From assembly GCA_020632595.1 (NCBI GenBank), contig JACKFF010000005.1:1-64000 (forward strand): a DNA stretch of 64,000 nt, given 5' to 3'. Under the pieces are notes generated by a model. That model saw nothing but the letters and a program-made list of their open reading frames with translations. It ran no database searches and was not told the DNA's origin. How positions within the stretch are numbered: position 1 is the first letter of the stretch; the number at the start of each line of letters is the position of its first letter. The DNA comes from Nitrospiraceae bacterium. Lineage in GTDB: Bacteria; Nitrospirota; Nitrospiria; Nitrospirales; UBA8639. This document shows positions 8,464-16,724 of this stretch, in pieces. Position numbers and translations under genes: made by a program.

Positions 8464-9419
8464 ATAACTTGAGGGCTATTTGCCGCCGATCACCCTACTG
8501 GAGGAAGCTTGTCCGGGTGATCGTATGTGTAGGCATTTTTCTCGATCTGTCCACTGTCACCTCTGCGCAGGAAGTCGCCATCCTCAAGTCGGCAGACATC
8601 AACGCCTATTCTGAAGCCATTTCTGCATTTACATCGGCCCTCCCGTCCTCTCTTCAGGTTACCAGGGAATATGACCTCAGGGGGGACCTGGCAAAAGGCC
8701 GCCAGCTAGCTCGCCGCATTCTCGCATCCAAGGCGAAGGTCGTACTGGCCGTGGGATTAAAAGCAGCTATGGCTGCCAAACTCGAGATTCAGGAAATCCC
8801 CGTCATATTTTGTTTGGTTCTTGATCCGGAAAAATATGGTTTGCCGGCAACCAACATGGTCGGTCTCTCCCTGAAGGTCCCGTTTCGCGAAACCCTACAA
8901 TCCCTCAACGCTTTGGCACCCAAGGTTTCACGCATCGGAGTACTTTTCGATCCGCAAAATACACGCGAGATGCAGAGGCAACTTCTCCATGACGCCAACG
9001 CATTGGGAATTAAAATCGTCTCCGAAGAAGTACATCAAGAACAAGATGTCGCTTCCGCACTCAATGCCCTCAAAGATCACATCGACGCCTTGTGGCTTTT
9101 ACCAGACAGCACCGTTCTCACCGAAAACACGCTGGACTTTCTGATGAGTACGACCTTGGAAGCCAATATCCCCGTCGTGGGTTTTTCCCCCGCGTTAGTG
9201 CGTAGCGGCGCCGTTGTCGGTGCGTATTTCGCTTATGCGGACATCGGCACCCAGGCTGCCCAGCTGACTCAACAGTTAGCCAGGAAAACATCCTCATCTT
9301 TTTTGGGGACGATGATTTCTCCTGAGCGCGTCCATCAATCCATCAATCAGAAGTCCGCCAGGTATTTGGGCATGTCTTTGACTCCAGACGTCCTGAGGCA
9401 ATTTGATGAGCGTTTTTAG
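8460..9419 (+). CDS. Periplasmic ABC-type substrate-binding protein (sensor partner)
   Basis: 319 residues. N-terminal signal peptide (basic RRSPYWRKLVR, hydrophobic core VIVCVGIFL, cleavage probably after TSA). The mature part matches the ABC_sub_bind family (type I periplasmic-binding fold): VAILKSADINAY start, VVLAVGLKAA, GVLFDP, LWLLPDSTV and IPVVGFSPALVRSGAV. No permease or ATPase gene is nearby. Instead its stop lies inside the start of a sensor kinase, so it most likely captures a ligand in the periplasm and presents it to that kinase, as known for other binding-protein/kinase pairs. The ligand is unknown. Translation probably depends on the 44-codon frame upstream. Confidence 0.85.
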   Translation: MNNLRAICRRSPYWRKLVRVIVCVGIFLDLSTVTSAQEVAILKSADINAYSEAISAFTSALPSSLQVTREYDLRGDLAKGRQLARRILASKAKVVLAVGLKAAMAAKLEIQEIPVIFCLVLDPEKYGLPATNMVGLSLKVPFRETLQSLNALAPKVSRIGVLFDPQNTREMQRQLLHDANALGIKIVSEEVHQEQDVASALNALKDHIDALWLLPDSTVLTENTLDFLMSTTLEANIPVVGFSPALVRSGAVVGAYFAYADIGTQAAQLTQQLARKTSSSFLGTMISPERVHQSINQKSARYLGMSLTPDVLRQFDERF

Positions 9420-11733
9420 CCCCCGGCTCCCCCAACCCTCATCGCCTCTCCGAACTGCCCCCACCGCAATGCCGCGTGGCTTTCTCTCATTACGAGCAAA
9501 ATTTTCATTGTTTGTCAGTTTGGTCATCGTGCTTGCCTGTTCTAGTCTCAGTGGCTACCTCATTCAACAAGAAGCCGAAGTCATGAAAGGCGCGCTTCTC
9601 AAGACCGGAATGATTCTGGTTAAAACACTCAACAAAGTCAGCGTCAATAGACTCATCATTCAAGATACCCACTATCTGGAGGCCATGTTGGATGGCGCGT
9701 TATCGGCACCAGAAGTTATTTATGCCATCGCACGGGATCAGCAGGGACACGTGTTAGTCCGGAAAACAAAAGGAAAATTAGTGGATACCACAAAGCTGAC
9801 TCGTGACGAAACGCAGCCCATATTCCCGGATGATTCCCTCACCGAGGGGCTGCTCTCACCAGCTCGCCCAAATTCAAAAATCGAGCCGCTCGTGACCGTC
9901 TTACACACCTCACCACTCAAGGAAGGACTTCTCCCCGACAGGTCGGCAGAACGAAAGGGTGCAGAAAAATTCAGCATCGGATCAGAAACCATTTATGATT
10001 TGGCCCTTCCGGTCTATCGTCAAGAAAGACGACTCCCGACGATTGACCTCCTGTCCGAAGAAACCCTTCAAGACAGTCGCACGGTTTCCACCATACCGTC
10101 CTCCATCATCGGCATTATCCAAATTGGTATCACCACGACACACATGCAACAATCCCTCAACCAAACGGTATGGCACATCGGGCTCCTCACCGTGGGAATC
10201 ATTCTCGTGGGGATTCTTCTCACAATTCTGTTAGCCAATCGCATCGTCACCCCTCTTCAGCATTTGGCCGTTGCCTCTCGAAAAATCGCTGAAGGAGATT
10301 TGTCCGTGACGGTCACGACCGACACCCAGGATGAAGTGGGACAACTCACTACCAGCATCGATCGGATGGCGCGGGCCCTTCAACAACGCGAAGCAGCCAT
10401 CTCTCATTATGTTCACACCATCACGAAGCAGGTCACGCAACTCAGTACCTTGCACCAAACCGGAATTGTGATCACTTCGACTCTCGATGTCCAAAAACTG
10501 TTTTCCACCGTCCTGAAACTTCTTCGCCAAAATCTGGGGTTTCAACGCATGATCCTCGTTCTCCAGAACCCCGGGGACACAAAAGCCAGGGTCTCGGATG
10601 TATCAGGTGTGCCTCCGGAATTAGAGCAGCAAATTCGACATCTTGAATTTCCCATTTCTCCAGGAAGCATAGATGAAACCCTTTTGCTCCATGGACGCCC
10701 GGTCTTGGCATACGATCTGGAGGAAGTTGCTCATCAGATGAGCCCTCTCATTCTCCCCATCTGTCGAAAAATGGAGGTGATCTCTTTTGTGTGCGCCCCG
10801 CTGCTAAGTCATCAACGCGTGCTGGGATATCTGGGAGCCGATCGGGGCCATCAACGTTGCACGCAGGAAGATCTGGATTTGCTTTTGACCATAGCCAGTC
10901 ACGTGGCGGTAGCCATCGACAACGCACAAACCTATGAGGAAGTTGAAAAGCTCGCTCAAACCCTCGAAGAACGGGTCAAAGAACGCACGCAAGACCTGCA
11001 GTCCGCCAATGAACGTCTTCAGGAATTAGACCGGTTGAAGTCTTCCTTCGTGTCGATCGTCTCACATGAACTTCGCACGCCGATGACCTCTATTAAAGGT
11101 TTGGTGGAAAACATGTTGGATGGCTTGGTCGGTGATCTGAATGACCGCCAATCATTCTATCTTGAACGGATGAAATACAACATCGAACGACTCACTCGGA
11201 TGATTAATGATCTTTTGGACCTTTCCCGCATCGAATCAGGCCGCATGGACTTGCACCGGAGCCCCGTCAACATGGGCAGCCTCGCCAGAGAGGTCGTGGA
11301 AACGTTGCAATCTCTCGCGCAGGAACGTTCGCTCATTCTCCAAGCCCATATTTCCAATCCCATCGGATTCATCCAGGGCGATCGGGATAAACTCATTCAG
11401 ATTTTTACCAACCTGATCAACAACGCACTCAAATTTACAGAATCTCCCGGAACCGTGACAGTGGAAGTCAAACAGCGGGACGACGGCATGATTCAAACAT
11501 GCGTCATTGATAGCGGCTGCGGCATTCCTCTCGATGAACAACAGACGATTTTTGAACGGTTTTATCGTGGGCAATCTTCTGAAATGAAAAATCGCGGAGC
11601 CGGCCTCGGCCTGGCTATTACGAAGAGTTTAGTTGAGCTACATGGTGGATCGATTTGGGTAGAGAGTACTCCCGGAGAGGGTAGTCGTTTCTGTGTTATC
11701 TTACCCGTTACACCTTCGACCCCACTCTTCTAA
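9406..11733 (+). CDS. Membrane sensor histidine kinase (HAMP-GAF-HisKA-HATPase)
   Basis: 775 residues from ATG 9406, overlapping the previous stop by 14 nt. Order: cytosolic tail, membrane helix about 30-50, a 200-residue periplasmic sensor region, second membrane helix about 255-280 (LLTVGIILVGILLTILL), HAMP to about 330, GAF about 345-510, a coiled coil (QTLEERVKERTQDLQ), HisKA with phospho-His554 in VSHELRTP, and HATPase with N box NLINNALKF, G1 DSGCGIP and G2 GAGLGLAITKS. All catalytic boxes are intact. It has no receiver of its own, so phosphate must go to separate regulators: the receiver-PAS protein directly downstream (11962), its paralogue at 1496, or the NtrC-type protein at 13564. 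The coupled periplasmic binding protein is its probable sensory subunit. Confidence 0.93.
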   Translation: MSVFSPRLPQPSSPLRTAPTAMPRGFLSLRAKFSLFVSLVIVLACSSLSGYLIQQEAEVMKGALLKTGMILVKTLNKVSVNRLIIQDTHYLEAMLDGALSAPEVIYAIARDQQGHVLVRKTKGKLVDTTKLTRDETQPIFPDDSLTEGLLSPARPNSKIEPLVTVLHTSPLKEGLLPDRSAERKGAEKFSIGSETIYDLALPVYRQERRLPTIDLLSEETLQDSRTVSTIPSSIIGIIQIGITTTHMQQSLNQTVWHIGLLTVGIILVGILLTILLANRIVTPLQHLAVASRKIAEGDLSVTVTTDTQDEVGQLTTSIDRMARALQQREAAISHYVHTITKQVTQLSTLHQTGIVITSTLDVQKLFSTVLKLLRQNLGFQRMILVLQNPGDTKARVSDVSGVPPELEQQIRHLEFPISPGSIDETLLLHGRPVLAYDLEEVAHQMSPLILPICRKMEVISFVCAPLLSHQRVLGYLGADRGHQRCTQEDLDLLLTIASHVAVAIDNAQTYEEVEKLAQTLEERVKERTQDLQSANERLQELDRLKSSFVSIVSHELRTPMTSIKGLVENMLDGLVGDLNDRQSFYLERMKYNIERLTRMINDLLDLSRIESGRMDLHRSPVNMGSLAREVVETLQSLAQERSLILQAHISNPIGFIQGDRDKLIQIFTNLINNALKFTESPGTVTVEVKQRDDGMIQTCVIDSGCGIPLDEQQTIFERFYRGQSSEMKNRGAGLGLAITKSLVELHGGSIWVESTPGEGSRFCVILPVTPSTPLF

Positions 11734-11760
11734 AAATTACCAATACGGTCTGTCACACAT

Positions 11761-11797
11761 GTATCTGTTCAGATACAACAGTTATCTAAACAGATAC
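11761..11797. promoter_or_regulatory. Tandem dyad, likely enhancer (UAS), copy 3
   Basis: GTATCTGTTCAGATAC at 11761-11776 and TTATCTAAACAGATAC at 11782-11797, centres 21 bp apart as in copy 2. It starts 28 bp after the kinase stop and lies 165 bp upstream of the receiver-PAS start at 11962. Confidence 0.8.
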
Positions 11798-11847
11798 ATC
11801 ATTAATTTTGACAATTTCCTTTTTCTCCAAAAAACAAGCATTTATGT

Positions 11848-11863
11848 AAGCCTATAAATTGCA
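11848..11863 (+). promoter_or_regulatory. Weak sigma-54-like promoter of the second receiver-PAS gene
   Basis: AAGCCTATAAATTGCA keeps TTGCA at -12 and a G at -24 with the correct 10-base spacing but lacks the second G of the GG. It is supported mainly by position, 50-80 bp after the dyad pair and about 100 bp before the start codon. A GG-N11-GC pattern at 11904 is off by one base and less likely. Confidence 0.45.
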
Positions 11864-11961
11864 GAGTTTTTTGAATGGCTGGAGGAACGTAGGGATATTT
11901 CTAGGTGACCTTTTCTGCCAGAATTTTACAATCCTCTGATTCGCCTCCAAAGAAAGGAAAC

Positions 11962-12852
11962 ATGTCAACCTTGTTCACGAAGCCGCGCATTTTGCTTGTG
12001 GATGACGACACCGACATTCTTCTTGCCCTCTCTGACTATCTTCGCCAGGAAGGCTTTGAGGTGGAATCCGTGGAGACCGGAGGGGCTGCCCTCCAAAAAA
12101 GTTCGACATCTTCGTATGATATCGTGCTTCTCGATGTCGGACTTCCAGATCGGGATGGCATTGAAGTGCTCAGCGAACTCTCTCAGACGCACCCACATCT
12201 GCCCGTCATCCTGTTGACGGCCTTTACCTCCCTACGAAGAACCGCCCATCCGGACATCCTGGATAAAGCCTTTGCTTACCTCACCAAACCGTACCAACGG
12301 CAGGAGGTTAAATCAGCCATTCATCGAGCCTGTTTGGCCCGAAACATCGCGATCGCAGGGTGGCAAGGCTCTATCGCACCCACCCATCCAATTGCCACTT
12401 TTCCTTCCCTTCTTCAACCAAGCTCAACGGGGGCTCCCCTCCATGACTCAACGCATCACCCAGTGAACCTCACCGCATATGAGCAGCTGGCAGAGTATGC
12501 TCAATTGATGCAATTCGCTTTTAATCATGTACCCAATGGAATCATGGTGGCGGATTCGGATAAACGCTTACGTTTTGCCAATCAGGCGGCTTGCGACGCC
12601 TTAGGATATACCCAGGAAGAACTCAAAACCCTTCGCATTCCCGACATTGCCCCCTATCATGACAATGAAAAATTCCAACAATGCCTGGAAAGCTTGAGGA
12701 AGGGTCAATCTTTATCCTACCCATCGGTCCACCGCAACAAAAATGGCCAGGAGTTCCCAATTGAGATTTCAGTATACCTGCTCAATTTTCAAGGCCAGGA
12801 ATTTACCTGCGCGGTGACCCGTCCTGTAGCGGAGAAATCACCTAAGACCTAG
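11962..12852 (+). CDS. Receiver-PAS response regulator, paralogue of the gene at 1496
   Basis: 296 residues from ATG 11962, preceded by AAAGGA at good spacing; a GTG at 11905 would add 19 residues but lacks a ribosome site. Receiver at 8-125: Asp14-16 cluster (VDDDTD), phospho-acceptor Asp58 in LLDVGLPD, Thr in LLTAFTS and Lys in YLTKPY. A Pro/Ser/Thr-rich linker of about 45 residues leads to a PAS domain at about 185-290 (GIMVADSDKRL, FANQAACDALGY, GQEFPIEISVY). No output domain. Same architecture and the same FPIE PAS ending as the gene at 1496, so the two are paralogues. Position directly after the kinase makes it a first-choice phosphate acceptor. Confidence 0.9.
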   Translation: MSTLFTKPRILLVDDDTDILLALSDYLRQEGFEVESVETGGAALQKSSTSSYDIVLLDVGLPDRDGIEVLSELSQTHPHLPVILLTAFTSLRRTAHPDILDKAFAYLTKPYQRQEVKSAIHRACLARNIAIAGWQGSIAPTHPIATFPSLLQPSSTGAPLHDSTHHPVNLTAYEQLAEYAQLMQFAFNHVPNGIMVADSDKRLRFANQAACDALGYTQEELKTLRIPDIAPYHDNEKFQQCLESLRKGQSLSYPSVHRNKNGQEFPIEISVYLLNFQGQEFTCAVTRPVAEKSPKT

Positions 12853-13563
12853 AATTTTGTTCGGCACCCAGAGCCTCATACCACTCTTTACGCGGCGGGG
12901 TCTGAAACCATGAAACCCGCTTGCAAAGCTCCCATAGTTGAGAATCTGTCCGCAGAAAAAGGAAAGCAAGTCAGAGGAATTGCATAGGACTAATCAGGAA
13001 GGAACGAAAAAGCATAAGGGTCTTTTGAGTTTAGCTGAGGAGATTCGTAGGATTATGCAAGGTGAAACCCTCAATGAGCAATCTGGCATTCAGAATGCCT
13101 TTCAAAAGTCTGCACAATTGGATATGGCTGTGTCTGTTTTTTTAGCTTTCCTCTGCTTCGCGACAGATCTGAAAGCCCATTCCTTCCTCAATGACCGAAG
13201 CAACCGACCACTTGGCATTCTTTCAGAGGAAGAAACGTCTCCAGCCTTTTGATATTGGAGAACTTCTTGCCCCCTCACTCAACCCGGACCCACCATCACA
13301 GTCTTTACAAGCTCGTCACAAGGTATTTCAGTTGCCAGGGGGTTATGGTGTTTCCGTGGTCTAACCTGACTGATTTCCACTATGCCCACCAATTGGTTTT
13401 ATGGAACCCAGCAGGCAGTTTTTCTCGATTATATCAGCACAATGCCAGCATGCAGACCAATTCCAACTAGCACAATAGGTCCTCATTCCCCCTTTACCAG
13501 TAAACAATTGATCGTTTGAACCTTGGGGAGTTTTCCCCCCGGTTCCTCAAAAAGCCAAAATCG
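12853..13563. other. Gene-free gap, possibly with decayed coding sequence
   Basis: About 710 bp between convergent genes. A plus-strand frame 12938-13252 (104 codons, containing a GLLSLAEEIRRIMQGE-like amphipathic stretch) and a frame at 13249-13470 exist, but neither has a ribosome site or known relatives, so I do not call them genes. No strong terminator hairpin is visible. Confidence 0.4.
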
Positions 13564-14973
13564 TCAGGAACTCTCTGTCCCCTGCTGAATGCCTTTTTGT
13601 TTGAGGAGCCGGGAAAGATAAGTGCGTTGAAGTCCAAGGAGTTCCGAGGCTTTGGTTTGGCTCCAGTTGCTCCGACGCATGGCCTGCTCCAGAATGCGGG
13701 TACCAAACCGGTCCAGGGATTCATGATAGGGCAGGTTGTCGATCTCATCGAGTTCGTCTTTTCCTCCCCCCAATCCCAAGAGATCAGGAGAAATTTCTTC
13801 CTCCACTCCCAACACCACTGCTCGAGCAATCGCATTGTCCAGTTCCCGAATATTGCCGGGCCATGCGTAGCATCGCATCGTTTTAATGGCAGACTTGGAA
13901 AAACTCCGCTTCCGTTTTTTCATTTCCCGCATGTGGCGTGCTAAAAAATATTCGGCAAGCGGTATGATATCTTCTGGACGATCCCGCAATGGTGGCAATA
14001 ACAAGTTCACGACATTCAGCCGGAAATACAGGTCTTCCCGAAAGGTCCTCTCCTTAACCGCTCGCTTCAGATCCTTGTTGGTGGCCGCAATTACCCGAAT
14101 GTTGACGCGAACCAATCGCGTCCCACCCACCCGGGGAAACTCATGATCCTGAAGCACCCGGAGTAATTTAGCCTGAAGCCCCAGCGGCATATCCCCAATT
14201 TCATCAAGGAAAACCGTTCCCCCATCCGCAGCTTCGATTTTCCCCTTCTGGAGAGAATCTGCCCCGGTAAACGCCCCCTTTTCATGCCCAAAGAGTTCGT
14301 TCTCCAAAAGGGTTTCCGTGAGAGCCACGCAATTAATGATGCTGAAGGGCATATCCCGCCGGTCGCTCCATTGGTGAATGGACCGAGCAAACAATTCCTT
14401 CCCCGTCCCACTTTCTCCCAGCAGCAACACCGTGGCATCAGCTTCGGCAGCCCGTTTTGCCAACTCCACCATTGAATGCACCTGAGAACTATTCCCCACG
14501 ATTTGGCTATACCGGCTTTCCACCTCGGTACGCAACGCGGCCACCTGCCGCCCTAATGCTTCCCGCGTGAGGACCTTTTTGAGGACAATGGCCAGATGGT
14601 CCAGCTCAATAGGCTTTGTGAGAAAGTCATACGCTCCCGCTTTCATGGCTTCAACGGCTTTGGAAATTGTGCCATGAGCCGTCATGACCACCACAGGCAA
14701 CGGGAGGCACTCTCCTCCCCCAAATGTCTGAGAATCAGCCTCTCCATTTTTTTTCACACTCATTTTGGCCAATTGGTGCAACACTTCCATGCCGGCCATC
14801 TGTGGCATTTCCAAATCCAACAGCATGAGGTGAGGAAAGTCCTGCTCATATTTCTCCAACGCTTCTTGGCCGTTTCCAGCGGAAATCGTGTCATAACCCA
14901 AGGCCTCTAAGCGGTCTGTAAGCATGAGGACAATGTCGGGATGATCATCGACAATGAGAATTTTCTTTTTCAT
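13564..14973 (-). CDS. NtrC-family sigma-54 activator (receiver-AAA+-Fis HTH)
   Basis: 469 residues; ATG 14973 follows AGGAGGAG. Receiver 1-130 with Asp10/Asp11 and phospho-acceptor Asp53 (LLDLEMP), Thr in VMTAHG and Lys in FLTKPI. The receiver has an unusual insertion of about 18 residues (KKNGEADSQTFGGGE) before strand 4. AAA+ ATPase about 150-385: Walker A GESGTGKE, the sigma-54 contact loop GAFTGA, Walker B FLDEIGDM, arginine region FREDLYFRLNV. C-terminal Fis-type helix-turn-helix (SQTKASELLGLQRTYLSRLL). It binds palindromic enhancers and uses ATP to open sigma-54 promoters. The dyad pairs at 1251, 7324 and 11761, each ahead of a -24/-12 element, are its likely targets. It converges with the receiver-PAS gene. 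Confidence 0.95.
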   Translation of the reverse strand: MKKKILIVDDHPDIVLMLTDRLEALGYDTISAGNGQEALEKYEQDFPHLMLLDLEMPQMAGMEVLHQLAKMSVKKNGEADSQTFGGGECLPLPVVVMTAHGTISKAVEAMKAGAYDFLTKPIELDHLAIVLKKVLTREALGRQVAALRTEVESRYSQIVGNSSQVHSMVELAKRAAEADATVLLLGESGTGKELFARSIHQWSDRRDMPFSIINCVALTETLLENELFGHEKGAFTGADSLQKGKIEAADGGTVFLDEIGDMPLGLQAKLLRVLQDHEFPRVGGTRLVRVNIRVIAATNKDLKRAVKERTFREDLYFRLNVVNLLLPPLRDRPEDIIPLAEYFLARHMREMKKRKRSFSKSAIKTMRCYAWPGNIRELDNAIARAVVLGVEEEISPDLLGLGGGKDELDEIDNLPYHESLDRFGTRILEQAMRRSNWSQTKASELLGLQRTYLSRLLKQKGIQQGTESS

Positions 14974-15042
14974 GAGGGTTCTCCTCCTAAAGCCCGCACC
15001 TAATTTCCCCTGTCCATAATTTCCCAGCCACCTGAGAATGCC

Positions 15043-16020
15043 TCACCTACGCAGCGCCTCCAGGACGGCTGCGGCCAAAAGCGGAACCATCAATTCATGA
15101 TGGCCGGTCAGCGCATAACCTTTTCCACCTTTTTGGGTTGGCCGCTTCACGACGTTGGTCATCGGCCGGTAGTGCGGGAGAAAATCCATATTCACCGTTG
15201 TGATCTGCTTTAAGGCTCGTCCCAGATTCCGGCCCAACGTCACGGTTTTGAGAAAGACTTCCGGCATCATGACCGCCGATCCCAAATTGATATACACGCC
15301 CCCTTCCATCTTCGACACCACTGCGGCCAGCTTGCGAAAATCCAATAACGAGCCGCCACCAATCGCTTCGCCGTTTGCCTGGGGATGCATGTGAATAATA
15401 TCGGTTCCAATCGCCACATGCACCGTGACGGGAAGACCAAGTTGCGCACCGGCCGCCAGCAAACTCCTTCGCCGATGTGGAAATTGCTTGGGGTACTTCA
15501 AAAGATACCGGCCGACCGCTTCTCCAATGCCCAAACCCTCTCGCCATCCCTGTACAATCGCCTCATTTAAAATGCGTCCCGTATCTTCTGCCATGCCAAA
15601 TCGTCCGGAATCAATTTCAGCTTCGACCTCCTCCGAGGTTTGCCCCAGGTAGGCTATCTCAAAGTCATGGATAATGACCGCTCCATTCATGGCCACAGCC
15701 GTAATCACACCCTTGCGCATCAGGTCCACGATAATGGGATTAAGACCGACCTTGGTCGGATGGGCGCCCATGCCGAGGATCACCGGTTTTCCCCGTCGCC
15801 TGGCATCAACAATCGCCGTCACCACGGCTTTGAAAGTTTTGCCCGCTAAAATATCCGGTAAGGTTTTAAGGAAGGCTTGAAAGGAACCAGCACGCTGCCA
15901 AGGTGAACCAAAATCCGCCAATTGCACTTTGGAATGACGGGTTTGAAGCGGGTAAGTGCGAAGCCGGGCGAGATTCAGCTTCGGAGACGTACCGGTCGGC
16001 GATGATTTAGCCCTGGTCAC
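15043..16020 (-). CDS. Conserved protein of unknown function linked to gmhA
   Basis: About 325 residues if GTG 16020 is used; a TTG at 16038 gives 331. The start overlaps the end of gmhA, so the two are co-translated. I recognise the sequence type as a conserved bacterial family but not its activity. Strongly conserved-looking blocks are VILGMGAHPTKVGLNP, AVAMNGAVIIHDFE, VTVHVAIGTDIIHMHP, GGVYINLGSAVMMPEVF and TGHHELMVPLLAA. His-rich and Gly-rich motifs suggest a nucleotide- or metal-dependent enzyme with a Rossmann-like fold; a distant relation to deoxyhypusine synthase is possible but unsupported by a clear motif. Coupling to gmhA points to heptose or envelope sugar metabolism. Confidence 0.75.
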   Translation of the reverse strand: MTRAKSSPTGTSPKLNLARLRTYPLQTRHSKVQLADFGSPWQRAGSFQAFLKTLPDILAGKTFKAVVTAIVDARRRGKPVILGMGAHPTKVGLNPIIVDLMRKGVITAVAMNGAVIIHDFEIAYLGQTSEEVEAEIDSGRFGMAEDTGRILNEAIVQGWREGLGIGEAVGRYLLKYPKQFPHRRRSLLAAGAQLGLPVTVHVAIGTDIIHMHPQANGEAIGGGSLLDFRKLAAVVSKMEGGVYINLGSAVMMPEVFLKTVTLGRNLGRALKQITTVNMDFLPHYRPMTNVVKRPTQKGGKGYALTGHHELMVPLLAAAVLEALRR

Positions 16021-16588
16021 CAAAGAGACGCTCTTCAATAAATTCGCACAACACGTGACCCAGCGTAATATGACATTCTTGAATACGTGCCGTCACCGAA
16101 GAAGGAACCCGAAAACAATAATCGACGAGATCTCCGACTTTACCCCCCGTGGCGCCTGTCCAGGCGACGGTGACAAGGCCACGGTCCGTGGCCGCTTCCA
16201 CACCACGGATCACGTTCAGGGAGTTCCCGCTGGTGCTAATGGCAATAGCCACATCTCCCTTGCGGCCATGCGCCTTTATTTGCCGGGAAAAAATATCAGT
16301 GTAGTCATAATCATTGGCAATACAGGTAATGGCAGCCATATCGCAGGCCAACGCCAGGGCAGGAAGGGGATCCCGATCGCGTCGGTACCGACCCACAAAC
16401 TCCGCGGCAAGATGTGAGGCATCCGTGGCACTCCCACCATTCCCAAAAAGCAAGACCTTTCGGCCTTCACGAAATGCGCGGATCAGCAATTGACCAACTT
16501 CAACGACACGATCCGCGTGGGTCCGGATAAATTCATTTTTGACATCGGCACTGGTTTCAAAGGCCTGGATGACCGCCTCAATATCCAT
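16007..16588 (-). CDS. gmhA: Phosphoheptose (sedoheptulose 7-phosphate) isomerase
   Basis: 193 residues from ATG 16588; a TTG at 16618 would add ten. Converts sedoheptulose 7-phosphate to D-glycero-manno-heptose 7-phosphate, the first step toward the LPS inner-core heptose, which implies a Gram-negative envelope. SIS-domain motifs: FGNGGSATDASHLAAEFVGR (phosphosugar loop and catalytic Glu), AISTSGNS and the C-terminal ECHITLGHVLCE with the active-site His and Glu. Length is typical. The downstream gene of unknown function overlaps its 3' end. Other heptose genes (hldE, gmhB, waa) are not in the window. Confidence 0.94.
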   Translation of the reverse strand: MDIEAVIQAFETSADVKNEFIRTHADRVVEVGQLLIRAFREGRKVLLFGNGGSATDASHLAAEFVGRYRRDRDPLPALALACDMAAITCIANDYDYTDIFSRQIKAHGRKGDVAIAISTSGNSLNVIRGVEAATDRGLVTVAWTGATGGKVGDLVDYCFRVPSSVTARIQECHITLGHVLCEFIEERLFGDQG

Positions 16589-16724
16589 CGTGGCCGATTC
16601 TATCAGGATAGGAATCAAATTTCACACTGTGTGAAGAGAAATACCGGGATTCCCAGTTGAGAGCATAATATCCGGCATCGGTTTTCTTGCCGGGCTCATC
16701 AACCGATGATATAGTCGACCCATT

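Noticed and set aside
9469..9471. Alternative kinase start at the internal ATG (MPRGF)
   Set aside because: It would leave a gap after the binding-protein stop, whereas ATG 9406 gives the usual overlap; not excluded.
12938..13252. 104-codon frame after the second receiver-PAS gene
   Set aside because: No ribosome site and no known relatives; kept only as a gap note.
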